From: Orobanche coerulescens
Lineage: Eukaryota > Streptophyta > Magnoliopsida > Lamiales > Orobanchaceae
Assembly (NCBI GenBank): GCA_033398695.1
Contig: CM065811.1
Coordinates: 110,531,501 to 110,595,500, forward strand
Reading direction: 5' to 3'
DNA length: 64,000 nucleotides
Under the pieces are notes generated by a model. The model was given only the letters and a program-made list of their open reading frames with translations. It was not told where the DNA came from and ran no database searches. A program made the position numbers and the translations under genes. Every line of letters starts with the position of its first letter. Position 1 is the stretch's first letter. Positions 32,621 through 45,225 of the stretch are shown one piece after another.

Positions 32621-34040
32621 CTAGGGTCTCAGAAATTCCTGCTGAAGTTCCTTCTGAACTGTTAATCGAGCAAGCATCTGCTCCTGAATGGACTTACGAC
32701 TCAAGGCATCGGCGACAACATTCGCCTTACCCGGGTGGTATAGGATCTCGATATCATAATCTTTGATTAGTTCCAACCACCGTCTCTGTCGCATATTTAA
32801 CTCCTTCTGAGTGAATATATACTTTAAACTCTTATGATCGGTGAATATCTGACAGGTAACACCATAAAGATAATGATGCCAAATCTTCGATGCAATTACC
32901 ACGGCTGCTAACTCCAGGTCGTAGGTCGGATAATTAACCTCGTAAGGTCTCAATTGCCGTGAAGCATAAGCAATAACCTTCCCGTTCTGCATGAGTATAC
33001 ATCTGAGACCCTGCCCGGACGCATCACTATAAACCACAAATCCTTCCGTCCCTTGCGGCAAGGAAAGTACAGGTGCTGAAATTAACCGGCTCTTAAGTTC
33101 CTCAAAACTCCGCCGACACGCGTCGGACCACGTGTATTTATTATCCTTTCGCAAAAGGTTCGTCATTGGTTGAGCGATTTTAGAAAATCCTTCCACAAAC
33201 CGCCGATAATAACCGGCTAATCCGAGAAAAATTCGGATTTCCTTAACATTCTTTGGAGGTAACCAATCTTGGATAGCCTCCATCTTCTGAGGATCAACAC
33301 GCACTCCATCTGATGAAATCACATGACCGAGAAAAGTCACTTCGGACATCCAGAACTCACATTTGGAAAACTTTCCATAAAATTGCTCTCGTCTTAACAC
33401 GTCGAGAACCTGATGAAGATGAACCTCGTGTTCCTCTCGATCACGAGAATAAATCAAAATGTCATCGATGAAGACAACAACAAACTGATCCAAAAAGTCG
33501 ATGAAAATCCGATTCATTAACTCCATGAATACTGCAGGTGCATTAGTTAGCCCGAACGGCATAACTATGAACTCATAATGACCATAGCGTGTACGAAACG
33601 CTGTCCTTGCGATGTCTGACTCTCGAATTCGCAACTGATGATATCCAGACCTTAGGTCGATCTTGGAAAATATTGAAGCTCCCTGAATTTGATCTAAGAG
33701 ATCATCAATACGGGGTACGGGATACTTATTCTTGATCGTCACCCTATTCAACTCCCGTTAATTAATACACACACGAAACGAAACCTCCTTCTTCTTGACA
33801 AACAACACTGGTGCTCCCCACGGGGACGCACTCGGTCGGATATAACCCTTCTCGGTCAAATCCTCAAATTGATCCTTCAATTCTAGCATTTCGGTCGGGG
33901 CCATCCGGTACGGTGCCTTCGATAATGGGGACTTACCAGGCTCCAACTCTATCGTGAATTCCATATCCCTCGGTGGAGGTAAAACAGGTAGCTCGTCTGG
34001 GAGTACATCATCAAACGATAATAATGATACCAAAATGGTT
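32621..34040 (-). pseudogene. pol: Tekay reverse transcriptase and RNase H, one nonsense codon
   Basis: Begins near [18 protein letters not shown] (about 34020). A TAA at 33758-33760 sits where relatives have Tyr in CINYRELN; downstream the frame is open for 376 codons. Motifs: [35 protein letters not shown] (catalytic aspartates), then RNase H with [21 protein letters not shown] and [14 protein letters not shown]. Domain order and length are normal for chromoviruses. Reads into a premature stop before the linker. Confidence 0.9.
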
Positions 34041-34046
34041 GAACAC

Positions 34047-34214
34047 CTCGATTGCCTGAGAATGGCCAATCGACGACAACGATACGATGAATGGATGAAC
34101 ACCTCGATTGCCTTAGAATGGCTAATCGATGACAATGATATAAGGAATGATTGAATATCTCGATTGCCTATCAACGGCCAATCGATGACAATAATATAAT
34201 GAATGATTGGACAA
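34047..34214 (-). repeat. 56-bp tandem repeat inside the Tekay pol region
   Basis: Three units starting CTCGATTGCC at 34047, 34103 and 34159. They lie between protease and reverse transcriptase, where related elements have coding sequence. The core (on the minus strand CGATTGGCCATTCTCAGGCA) resembles the 78-bp repeat at 63679-63912. Confidence 0.8.
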
Positions 34215-34763
34215 CTCTGATTGAGTAATTTTACTGCTTCCATCATATTAATGATTCTTCCGGAACAACGGGGATCACCTCCCTGAAGCACACATTCGAC
34301 CCCAACGACGGAAATGATAGTGACCAAATGTTTACGAACATTGAGGGGGTATCATGACGATCCATCCCATTAATACCCGATATACATCGTCCTTCAGTAA
34401 ATCTACCATGATTTGGTCCATCAACCAATCATGGTCATTTAAACTTAATTCAGTCAGTTCTTAACCTCATGACTTCCGGAAATTCTTCCATCATCAGATA
34501 GACCGATGGTATGAGGTCCACAAGTAATAGGACTATCTAAATTAAGTCTATTCAAACATGATTCGAAAATGAAAGAATGCGGTGCACCAGTATCAAAAGG
34601 TACACACAGGTTGAGATAAAATTACGAGTATACCTGAGATCATTCGGGCCACCGGATCGTCGATCCTCTTCATCACATGAATCCGGGACTTGCCGGCCAC
34701 CGAACCAGACGCTCCCATCTGATAAATATGAGCTCCGCCTTTATTTGCTTCCATTGTCTTAAA
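34215..34763 (-). pseudogene. Tekay protease remnant
   Basis: Aspartic protease signature FDTGAPHSFI on the minus strand, DTGA at 34583-34594, followed by a stretch with NRLNLDSPITCGPHTIG. The frame is broken on both sides, and the 56-bp repeat separates it from reverse transcriptase. Confidence 0.65.
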
Positions 34764-35393
34764 CTACGCTGACAGAGCAGTCTGATTCTGAATCGCTGAT
34801 TGCTTCGGGGCCTGAGATGCCGCCGGAGCTGACTTGGAGTCCTTTCGGCAAAAACAGGCCTTATGCCCAAAAATCCCACAATTATGGCACGTGATAGATG
34901 GTTTCAGACACTTAGTGCTGTAATGACCCGGCGCTCCACAGTTGAAACAGGTGATGGCCGAACTGGCCGCTCGGGACTGAGATCCCGCACGATTATGTGC
35001 CGTAGGAGGTCGCTCAGAAATGATAGGGCCCGCACGAGGCTTCTTGAAGGTTGACTGACCGCCTTCGGATTGATTACGCTTCGTTGATTTCTTGTTGACA
35101 GATGAAGGTTGTTGCTCAACAATTTCCTTAGCAGCAGGCTCATACGGGAGAGTTCTCTCGATTAATTCGGCCAGAGTGGCGCAATGATGATTGAGCAATT
35201 GCATATGGGTCATCATGACCTGCATAAAAGTGAGTGGATCAACCCGGACATCTTCTGATCGAGCCGAGTCCTGGGTATGATTTCCCGACAGCGAGTGATT
35301 ATTTCTCGGGTTTCGGCCCGCACCACGGCCTCTCCCCGTGCATCCCCTGACAGCTCTCTCCATACTAAAGTAGGAAGGTCGCATGATAATCAT
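34764..35393 (-). pseudogene. gag: Tekay gag, internally shortened, two zinc knuckles
   Basis: 209 codons from ATG at 35391-35393. The N-terminus is an Arg/Gly-rich stretch, and two CCHC knuckles follow: CFNCGAPGHYSTKC (~residues 148-161) and CHNCGIFGHKACFC (~169-182). The usual ~200-residue Gag core with its conserved Trp is missing, so particles could not form. The 35394-35844 region upstream is AT-rich leader without a gene. Confidence 0.75.
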
Positions 35394-35860
35394 AGATCTT
35401 GTATGAGTACCGCATTATGATTTACGTCATGAAATGATGAAAATGAGCATATGTGCTCTAACACAGTGATTACATGAATGATTAACTGAGGTGACATGAT
35501 TATCTGATGATATTCCTGAAATGATTATCTTGAACAAGTTAGCAAGATTAATGATATGATCATCAAGATCAACAACTGAGTAATAAAATGAATTGAGTGA
35601 TTAATGAGTTAACATGATCAACATGATTGAAATGAAAATGATGTTTGAGGATTGTTAACTAGTGAATTATGAATGAATGATTATTGCCAGAAATTATACC
35701 ATGGCGTTAGAAGTCTTACAGTTCTTTCGGTCTGATTGGCTCGGCATCTGCGCAGGTCACACGTGACGCGAAAGTCCAATGATACAAGTCTGATGACGAT
35801 GATTTCAAATGAGACATGACTCGGAAGGTAGTATTCAAAGCCACGCTCCAATACCAACTC

Positions 35861-38377
35861 TGTAACACCCCAAACTAGGCGGATATTACAGTGCCGTGGA
35901 CCCCCGACTGGGACCCACCAGGCGAGTGAAAATGAATGAAATACACAAGGTAAATGTAGTACCGAACCATATTACATCATTAATTACTCCGATGAGGAGT
36001 TTTAGTACAACACACCCAAGGAAATGACCGAATACAAGTATATTTTATATGGAGATAAAATATACAACACTGAATGAACTCAAAATCCAAACGGAAATCA
36101 TAATGAAATGAAATAAGGAAACACGGTGAATGAAAGGACTGGGGCCCCCTACTAGTATCACTGGGACTCCTCGCCGTCAACATGCTATTCCCGTGCTTTT
36201 GCCTTGCCATGACCTGAAAACAAAATCCCCAAACGGGGTCGATTATACGTAACAACAATCCTCAAGAGTTGAATAAACACAATCATATATATGCTGTATA
36301 AACCACAAGTTTGATCAAAAATGAATCGGTTAGATTATAACCCAATCTTGTTGAAAACATACGCAATCAAACATGCTGTATGAATCAACTAACAGTACGG
36401 CTCAAAGGGTGGTGCCACACTACGCTCGGGATGGAAATGTGTCCGTGCACAAGCCACCAACGAGTATCGATCGAATACACGTGTGGTCTTGTACCTAATC
36501 AGTCTCACGAAGCAATCGACTCATGTGCACAGTCCAATGTGAGGCCAACAACCAACACACGACTTAAATGTGCCCACAGAAAATCTTACACATACCAACC
36601 GGCACGCCAGTATGACCCGGAATGCCACGAGATAACAAAGTGACATCGAAATCAATAATGACTCACCGATATGAAATGATAGCGAAATGAATGACAGCTC
36701 AATGAAATGATTGTAAACGTCGTTCCTTGTGACTGAAGTGATTGATTGACAATAACAAGTATTAATACAGTTAATACAATGACGAATGAGTTATGATTAT
36801 GAATGAACAACAACAAAAGGAATGAATATCCTTTTAACCGAGTAAGAATTAACTTACTCAACACCGACGAAGAATGTCCGTCCACGAACAACGTCCTAAA
36901 TGAAATGTCGGTCGCTCGAACAACCTTGAATAGCACAATTACCAATAATTCGATCAATACACGCATCAAACACGATTATAACCAACTCAAACGTTGATAC
37001 AACAATATCCAAACTCGTAGATGCACTCTAATGAATACGTTGAAAATATCCTTCCCGTTGGTTACAACCAAACCCAAATTATCGAAACCAACATTCAAAT
37101 GATTGATTCAAATCAGCAAAACAATATCAATGGCATCAATAATCCAATAGGAATCCATAATTCAAGATTACAACAATATCAATCGAGAATCCACAAATTA
37201 ACCGAAGTCAACCCCAAGGGTTCTTGAAATAAATCCCCAAAATAGCCATTAAATCCGTAGGAATATATTTATCCATGGTAGATAATCCATATCTAACATA
37301 TTCCAACAACAATCCAAGCTTACACGAAGAAAATCGGAAGGAAAAACTCAAAAATCCAAAATTCTAGATCCAAGACATTAATACCTTTGATTTGATGTTT
37401 TGGAGATGATGAAGTGATGATTAATCCAACTCAAAGACTTGAAGATGATGATTGATGATTACACCTCGAAGAATACTCTCCAAATCGCTCCAAATCGCCT
37501 GGAACCGATGAGAGAATGAGAAGAAATGACAAATGAGGAAATCTGGGCTACACTGTCCTATTTATAGAAATCCCAGTTTAGCATCCGCTAGCCCCAGTTC
37601 TTAGCGTGCGCTAACGGGTGTTTTGGGTAGTCCAGTACCCACTGTCCGAAAACGGTAGCGCGCGCTACGTACCTTTTTGTAGCGTGCGCTACGGCTGTAC
37701 ACTTAGCGTGCGCTAACCCCGAAATGTTAGCGTACGCTAACAAATTATCTGATGCCCAGTACCAGAGTCCAGAACCTTCTGTCCTCCGATCTGATCGCGG
37801 TAGCGTGCGCTACAATCAATATTTAGCGTGCGCTGCAACATCGTTTGCGTACGCTAAAAACCACTCATAGCGTGCGCTATGAATTAATCCAATGCAGTCC
37901 AGTAGCCACTGGACTCAACCTGATCCGACCTTAGCACGTGCTATACCGGCTACATAGCGTGCGCTGCTCCAGCCTGCTAGCGCGCGCTACTTACCATTTG
38001 TAGCGTGCGCTACTTATAACCCAACTGCAGTCCAGTGCCTTCTGGACTGCCTGCTTGAAACCTACTAGCGTGCGCTAGTGTTGAGAGGTAGCGTGCGCTA
38101 CTCGTACTCAATTAGCGCACGCTAAAGAGAGTACGTGGCGTGCACTACTCCTCACACACAACACACTATGAAATGACAACGATGGTAAACACCACACGAT
38201 TCTCCAACTAGATTGATGATGAAAGACGATTGATACACGATACAATTACTCTGAACGGTGAAGACAATGATTGAATATGAGTGAAAAATGATCATTAATG
38301 AGTGAGAAATTACTGAGTGACAATTACTGAATGATAAGTACTGAATGATAATGACTGAATTACAGATGGGTATTACA
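35861..38377 (-). repeat. 5' LTR of the Tekay element
   Basis: 2517 bp, TGTAACACCCC..GTATTACA on the plus strand. Palindrome array 37579-38147; TATAAATA on the minus strand at 37559-37566. Shows the empty site of the solo LTR. Confidence 0.88.
37579..38147 (-). repeat. Paired palindrome array, Tekay LTR (5' copy)
   Basis: Same nine doublets as 30335-30898. Several sites intact here are mutated there and the reverse, which confirms the 12-bp consensus. Confidence 0.92.
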
Positions 38378-39805
38378 CAATCGACCACCATTCTTTGATG
38401 GATCAAACTTCATGATATGGAAGAAGAAGATGTCGATATTCATTCGAGCTTATGACATCGATCTATGGAAAATAAGATGCCTTGGCCCTAAAGTTCGAAT
38501 CAAATCCGACGGATCTCTTAAAAGTTTCGAAGAATATAATGAGGAGGATTGGAAGAACGACCATCTAAATTGTAAGGCTACTCAATTTCTATATTATGCC
38601 TTAAATCCAGAAGAGGTCAATCGTATCTCATCGTGTGAAAGTGCTAAAGAAATATGGAAAATTCTTGAAATAACACACGAAGGGACAATTCAAGTCAAGG
38701 AGACGAAGATCAATATGCTTCTCCATGACTACGAGCTATTCATGATGAAGGGTGACGAGTCTATCACCAACATGCTCGACCGATTTGTGGTCATCACAAA
38801 TGGACTTGCTTCGTTCGGCAAACCATTATCAAGTAGTGAGAAAGTCAAGACAATCTTAAGATCACTACCTATTGAATGGGACGGTACGGTTACGGCGATA
38901 ATGGAATATAAAGTTTAATATAATCTTGATTTTAGTGCCTGGTTGGTTCACTTATAAGTACGAGATTGTTCTAAAATCTCTAAATGCTAAACGAAAGCCG
39001 AAGGAAAGATCGATAGCCATGAAGGCTAAGATGTTTAGAAAGGAAGAAATCCCAGTGGATGAAAGCGATGAAGAATCGGCATATTATGCCAAAATTATTA
39101 ATAAGTTCCAACACTGATTAAACCAGAGAAAGAAAGACATCAAATCGGACAAATATAAAAAATTCGACAATAATTGTCGAGTATGGGTAAACCAGGCCAT
39201 TTCACAATGAATTGCCAAGCAGCAAATCCGAAGAAGGTACTCGTTGCAAGATGGAGTGACGAAGATATTGATTATGATTTCATTGATCAAAATAATCTTG
39301 CATTTATGGCCCAAAGTTTATTCGACGATAGCGACGTCGAAAGTCAAGTAAGTAATTCTTACGATGAAATTTTTGAAGCATTCGAGTTATTACATACAGA
39401 CTATCAAAATGCTTTAATTGAAATCAAATCCCTTAAATCTAAATATAAATCATTGGAAAATGAAAATTCCAAAATTCTTGAAAAGGAAAAATTTATTGAG
39501 ATCAATCATTCTAAATGCATTGAAAATGAAATTCTTTTTAAGGATGATCCTTTGAAAAGTCAAACCAAGCTAAAAAATTTAACGAAAAATTCTCGTGTGG
39601 AAACGAGAAATTTGAAAAAATGCTCTCGGTTCAGAAATTTACTTTGAACAAACAGGGGTTGGGATTTAAACGAAATTTTAAAACTGAATCCATGAACTTG
39701 AAGATACCCCATTGCGAAAAATGTTTGAAAATCGGGCACCGTATTTCAAACTGTAAAAGCCCAAGACGGGCGATTAAAGTTAAGAAAATTTGGATTCCTA
39801 AATGA
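38378..39805 (+). pseudogene. gag: Non-autonomous copia gag, main part, decayed
   Basis: Continues the gag begun at 26304: RPPFFDGSNFMIWKKKM, then [18 protein letters not shown] stop follows at 38916-38918 (after MEYKV); the homology continues in other frames (YKYEIVLKSLN at ~38955; a coiled-coil part 39400-39600). A zinc knuckle CEKCLKIGHRISNC lies near 39713-39754. At least three frame breaks. After 39805 no pol follows, so this family was gag-only at most. Confidence 0.8.
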
Positions 39806-40336
39806 ACCACCATCCCAAACATCGTTTACGTCTCGAAACAAAAACCAACTATAGGTTGGATCCCCAAAAATTAATTTTTAACAATTTGTATTTTACTCAG
39901 GGGGAGTATATTTTTTAAAACGAATATTTTTGTCAGGAGGAGTTATACCCTATCCATGCATATAGTTATATTCACCAATTTGTATCATGCATATTTATAT
40001 TCAATTGGTATATTTTTTACACTTTTTTGTGAATACAAAAAGGGGTAGATAAAAAGCGTCATGAAAGAATGACGAGAAAAATAAAAAGTAAAAAAGGAGG
40101 AGAAATAATAAAAATCGAAGAAGTCGAAAAGGATAAAAAGAAAGCATACAAAAAGGGGGAGAAACGAAGGAGATGAAAAATGAGAAACGAAGAAGTCGAA
40201 AATGACAGAAAAAGAAAATGGGTGAAACTAACGAAACGATCAAAGCCGAAAACATTGATACTTACAAATATATGTACTTTTATTTTGCAGGTTTTATCCA
40301 ATTCAAGGGTTGTCTTGTAATCATCAAAAAAGGGAG
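39806..40336 (+). other. Interior 1 tail: purine-rich tract and polypurine tract
   Basis: About 170 bp (40040-40215) of almost pure A/G on the plus strand, then unique sequence and AAAAAAGGGAGAT just before LTR b. No gene. Confidence 0.7.
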
Positions 40337-41557
40337 ATTGTTGGAATATTTATTCCACATATTCATAAATAAAGTTTTGATGATTAAGTTGCTAAACAAA
40401 ACAAAACAACAAAGAGGCGAAGCAAAACAACGAAGCAGACGAAGACGCAAAAAGTTGTCCAAACTGCATGCATAAACGCATTCTATTCATATTGAATAGC
40501 GCACGCAACCGAGCATGGTTAACGTTCGTAATTCAGTCATGATAACGTGCGTAACAAGTACTTACTTGCAGTTCAGCCAACCTACCTGATGGGGATTGCG
40601 CACGCTACACATAATGATTACCGCACGCTATCGAAGCAGATTAATGTACGTAACACAAGGAGGTTAACGCACGTAATGAGATTTCAAATCAGATGAACGT
40701 TGGAAAGAATCTGGTCAAAGTCAGCATATCAAACGGATAGTTTGACAAATGAAGGCAATGGATATATTGGACTAGCGCATGCTACATTGCATTATTAACA
40801 TACGCTACAGAAAGAGGATAGCGTACGTAACACGGAGGCATAACGTACGTAAGAGAAGAAACGAAGCCACTGGACTAAAACTGAACATAGATAACATACG
40901 CTACATGGAAGGCATAACGTACGTAAAGACGCTTAGAGCACGCTATTAAGAAGATCTAGCGCACGCTAGCAAGTCAGAAGTCAATAACGGCTAGTTGGTT
41001 GAAGAAGGTTATAAATACGACATCCTTGGTATTAAACCATACAACAACATTGAGCAATTCATAGACACTTGAGATATCATTGTAAACATTATAGTTGTTG
41101 TCCTTGAGCTTAAATTGAGAGTGATTGAGTGTGATACACTAAATCATACACGAGAGGTAAAAGAAAAGATACGATTGGATTAGGTGTTATTACGATCAAG
41201 GAACCGGAATTGTTAGAATCACAATCGCTATCTTAGTGAGGTTTATCTAGTACCGATAGAATGCAAGAGTGGTTGATTTCTTGTCCAATAGAAAAGGAAA
41301 ATGGTTTAACTTGGACCGACAAAAAGACAAGTAAGAGAATGGTTTACTCGGACCGATAGAAGACGAGCTTGTAACAGTAATCCCTCGATCGATAGAAAAG
41401 AGGTGCATAGATTTATATCTTAAGCCTATAGAAAAAGATAACGAGAAAGGACGTAGGCACGTTTAGCCGAACCTCTATAAATCCTTGTGTCGTTTATTTT
41501 CCGCTCTTTATATTTATGCTTCCGCACAACCGTGCTAATACCGAAATTGCTTCAACA
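40337..41557 (+). repeat. Non-autonomous copia LTR b
   Basis: 1221 bp, TGTTGGAATATT..TTGCTTCAACA. TATAAATA at 41010-41017. A primer site (TTGGTATCGGAG, 41559-41570) follows. Confidence 0.88.
40474..40968 (+). repeat. Paired palindrome array, LTR b
   Basis: Same order as in LTR a, with different sites decayed. Ends ~40 bp before TATAAATA. Confidence 0.88.
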
Positions 41558-41922
41558 ATTGGTATCGGAGCAGTACCTCCAATAAGCGGCTTTAGATACG
41601 AGGAGCCGATCCAAATGAAAGGAGTAGAATCGGATAAAAAGTGTCTTGAAAGAATGATGAGAAAAATAAAAAGTAAAAGGGGGAGAAATAATAAAAATCG
41701 AAGAAGTCGAAAAGTAGAAAAGGAAAGCATACAAAAAGGGGGAGAAACGAAGGAGTTGAAAAATGAGAAACGAAGAAGTCGAAAATGACAGAAAAAGAAA
41801 ATGGGTGAAACTAACGAATCGATCAAAGCCGAAAACTTTGACACGTACAAATATATATACTTTTATATTGCAGGTTTTATCCAATTCAAGGGTTGTTTTG
41901 TAATCATCAAAAAGGGGGAGAT
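41558..41922 (+). other. Interior 2 (365 bp, gag deleted)
   Basis: Primer site, the leader of interior 1 up to the gag ATG region, then a direct jump into the purine-rich tail and polypurine tract. The whole gag is missing. No coding potential. Confidence 0.8.
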
Positions 41923-43039
41923 TGTTGAAATATTTATTCTACATATTCATAAATAGAGTTTTGATGATTATGTTGCTAAACAAAACAAAAGCACAAAGAG
42001 GCGAAGCAAAACAACGAAGCAGACGAAGATGCAAAAAGCTGTCTAAACTGCATGCATAAACGCACGCTATTCATATTGAAAAGCGCACGCTGTCGAGCAC
42101 GATTAACATACGTAATTCTGTCATGATAATGTACGTAATAAGTACTTACCTGCAGTTCAGCCAACCTACCTGCTGGGGATAGCGCACGCTACACATAATG
42201 ATTAACGCATGCTATCGAAGCAGATTAACGTACGTAACACAAGGAGGTTAACGTACGTAATGAGATTTCAAATCAGATGAACGTTGGAAAGAATCTGGTC
42301 AAAGTCAGCATATCAAACGGATAGTTTGACAAATGAAGGCAATGGATATATTGGACTAGCGCACGCTACATTGCATTATTAACGTACGCTACAGAAAGAG
42401 GATAACGTACGTAACATGGAGGCATAACGTACGTAAGAGAAAAAACAAAGCCACTGGCCTAAAACTGAACATCGATAACATACGCTACATGGAAGGCATA
42501 ACATACATAAAGACGCTTAGCGCACGCTATTAAGAAGAGCTAGCGCACGATAGCAAGTCAGAAGTCAATAACGGCTAGTTGGTTGAAGAAGGCTATAAAT
42601 ACCACATCCTTGGTATTAAACCATACAACAACATTGAGCAATTCATATACACTTGAGATATCGTTGTATACATTATAGTTGTTGTCCTTGAGCTTAAATT
42701 GAGAGTGATTGAGCGTGATATACTAAATCATACACGAGAGGTAAAAGAAAAGATACGATTGGATTCGGTGTTATTTGGATGAAGGATCCGGCATTGTTAG
42801 AATTGCAATCGCTATCTTAGTGAGGTTTATCTAGTACCGATATAAAGCAAGAGTGGTTGATTCCTTGTCCAATAGAAAAGGAAAATGGTTTAACTTGGAC
42901 CGACAAAAAGACAAGTAAGAGAATGGTTTACTCGGACCGATAAAAGACGAGCTTGTAACGGTAATCCTCGACCAATAGAAGAGAGGTGCACACGTTTATA
43001 TCTTAAGCCTATAGAAAAGGATAACGAGAGAGGACGTAG
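41923..43039 (+). repeat. Non-autonomous copia LTR c, left part
   Basis: Starts TGTTGAAATATT; interrupted at the CGTAG duplication by the giant-LTR element. The remaining 101 bp are at 52227-52327. TATAAATA at 42594-42601. Confidence 0.88.
42058..42552 (+). repeat. Paired palindrome array, LTR c
   Basis: Clear doublets at 42104/42127, 42180/42203, 42226/42249, 42357/42380, 42403/42425; steps 23, once 22. Confidence 0.9.
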
Positions 43040-43652
43040 TGTAACACCCCCAAAACCGACCGGGAATATTACAGCGTCGTGGGCCCCATATTGGAACCCA
43101 CAAGGCTAAAATCATTTTCGCAAATGTTTAAAAATGTCAAAAAGCCCTTTGAAAGTACACACACACGCAGCGGATAAAAACTCAGTTCAAAGAATACTGA
43201 AAGACATTTTAAATATACACACGCAGCGGATAAAAACACAATTAATTACATTTGCAGCGGAATTAGAAAAACCAGAAAAGAATACATAATCCCACAATCA
43301 CGCCATAGCCAGTATCACCGTAAAGCTCATCCCTTCACGACCGCTACTAGCTCGAACTCCGAGTACCTAAAAGATAAAGCCCACGACGGGGTCAGCCATA
43401 ATACTCAATTATGATAACGATCACATCACAAAAACAATTACATATCAATGTAATCTACAGAGTAAGAACATTCCCCATGTATTTTACCGAAGTAACCTTA
43501 CCAACCTGTCACAACCATTACAATCAATTCTTACCGTAACCCACGCCTCGTGTCCTTAAGTGATGAATGAATTCAAAAGTAACCACCTGTACTGTAACCG
43601 AAACGATACAAAAATTCCCAAACTTGTCATATCTCAATTATAGAATGATCTT

Positions 43653-43888
43653 GTTGGAGTTACCTCATCATGGCATTCTCGTTCGTGGTTGATCCTTTGT
43701 CGATATTGTTGGAGTTACCTCATCATTGGTATTTCCGTTGTGATGCATTAATTGTTTATCATTATTGATTGTGTAAACATTCATGTTTTGTATTGATATT
43801 CGGGACTTGCTATTGTCTCGGAACAGTTGGATTACAGGTGTGCCATGTGATATCGGTTTTATCAGGATTGGGATCCGATTGTGCGACT
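43653..43888. repeat. Inverted segment in the left giant LTR
   Basis: The stretch reads as the reverse complement of 48508-48720 in the sister LTR (for example GGATCCGATTGTGCGAC here, GTCGCACAATCGGATCC there). Part of it also forms an inverted repeat with 43907-43960 (the CACGAACGAGAATGCCATGA region). About 25 bp present in the right copy (GGCCAAGACTAACTCTATCG) are missing. Confidence 0.8.
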
Positions 43889-43899
43889 ATTTCCACACA

Positions 43900-44520
43900 A
43901 GATCGACAAAGGATCAACCACGAACGAGAATGCCATGATGAGGTAACTCCAACAAGATCAATGAAGAATAAATAACCGAGAATACCGGCAATACGGCAAA
44001 TCCCAACAAGATCAATAAAAGGTGGACAACCGAGAATACCGACGACACAGTAAGGATCAACGAAGAATCAATAGCCGAGAATACCAATGACACGGTAAAC
44101 TCCAACAAGACCAATAAGAGTCGACAACCAACGGTACGATAAACTCCAATAGATCAATAAAGGGTCAACAACCGAGAATACTGACGACATAGTAAACTCT
44201 AGCAAGATCAATAAGGACCAACAACCGAGAATACCAATGATACGGTAAACTCCAACAAGAGCAATAAGGAATCGATAATCGAGAATACCAACGACACGGT
44301 AAACTCCCATAACTTTAATCAAGGACTAATAACTAAGAATACCAATGGTGGGACAACTCCCAAACGGAATCAATAAGGATCAATAACGGACGAGATTACC
44401 AATGACAGGGTGAACTCCAACGAGATTAATAAAGAATCGATGTCAAATGAGTTGACCATCGATATGGTAACTCCGAACGAGATTAATAAAGGTTCAATGG
44501 CGACAGATACATGAGAGAAT
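43900..44520. repeat. Minisatellite-like block, left giant LTR
   Basis: About ten degenerate ~55-60 bp units around CCGAGAATACCRAYGACACGG followed by AAACTCCAACAAGATCAATAA. Confidence 0.8.
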
Positions 44521-45004
44521 AAAATCGTCGACCATATACAAATCATATATACGGGATTCCAAAGACAACCCGAATATCGAATAGATCCAATTATACATGG
44601 ACTGTGAACGACCAATCAATAAGACTCAAGATGGACGTCACGATACGCTCGATCCAGATATGTGTCCGTGTACAAGCCAACCACGGGTATTGATCAGGTA
44701 CCTGTCTGGTCTCGTACCTAATCAGCCTCATGAACTACGTCTCATGTGCACGGTTAAATATGAGGTCGAAACCAACACATGCTACACGTGCCCGTCCCGA
44801 AAATCCTACACATGAACGACCCGAACGTATCTGACTCCAGATATGCCAGGATACAACATGACAACAAATCTCAAAGAATTGCATATCCATCAAGGATCAG
44901 AAGACTTCCCAAAAGAGCAACAGTAACTCGATCATGAAAGACCGACACGACCACAATGTCGTATTTTCATCAGACAACAGTCCACATCATGCTCAATAAT
45001 GCAT

Positions 45005-45225
45005 ATAATATTAACACATAAACTCCAAGGCAGCAGCCAAGGGTCACGGAAGCATCTCACAGGAATACCCCGGAACATAGGTGCCATTTAGGTCTTATCC
45101 CCTAACACAGTTCATGCAATCACAAAATACCCCAAGGTCGCAACCAAGGGTCACGAAAGTATCCACACAAGAATACCCCGGAACATAGGTGCCATATAGG
45201 TCTTATCCCCTAACACATCGGCCCA
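45005..45225. repeat. ~102-bp tandem duplication
   Basis: Two units with AAGGGTCACGRAAG, AATACCCCGGAACATAGGTG and GTCTTATCCCCTAACACA. Repeated in the right LTR (about 49785-49985). Confidence 0.8.

Larger units (their letters stand above)
26347..38377 (-). mobile_element. Decayed Tekay-type chromovirus (Ty3/gypsy)
   Basis: Flanked by CAATC (26342-26346 and 38378-38382). LTRs of ~2.5 kb (26347-31128, enlarged by a foreign solo LTR; 35861-38377). Minus-strand order gag, protease, reverse transcriptase/RNase H, integrase with a C-terminal chromodomain-like part. Primer site TTGGTATTGGAGCG next to the 5' LTR (35845-35860) and polypurine tract AAGGGGGGTGTA next to the 3' LTR (31129-31142). Stops, a frameshift and a shortened gag show it is dead. 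Confidence 0.88.

Noticed and set aside
40001..40301. Phe/Ser/Leu-rich membrane-like proteins on the minus strand
   Set aside because: They are the reverse reading of the A/G-rich tract, repeated at 41494-41884 and 52349-52814; composition artefact.
43914..44615. Series of similar small hydrophobic proteins on the minus strand
   Set aside because: Frames created by the ~55-60 bp minisatellite, which gives repeated VFSVV-type peptides; also present in the sister LTR. No start context or domain.
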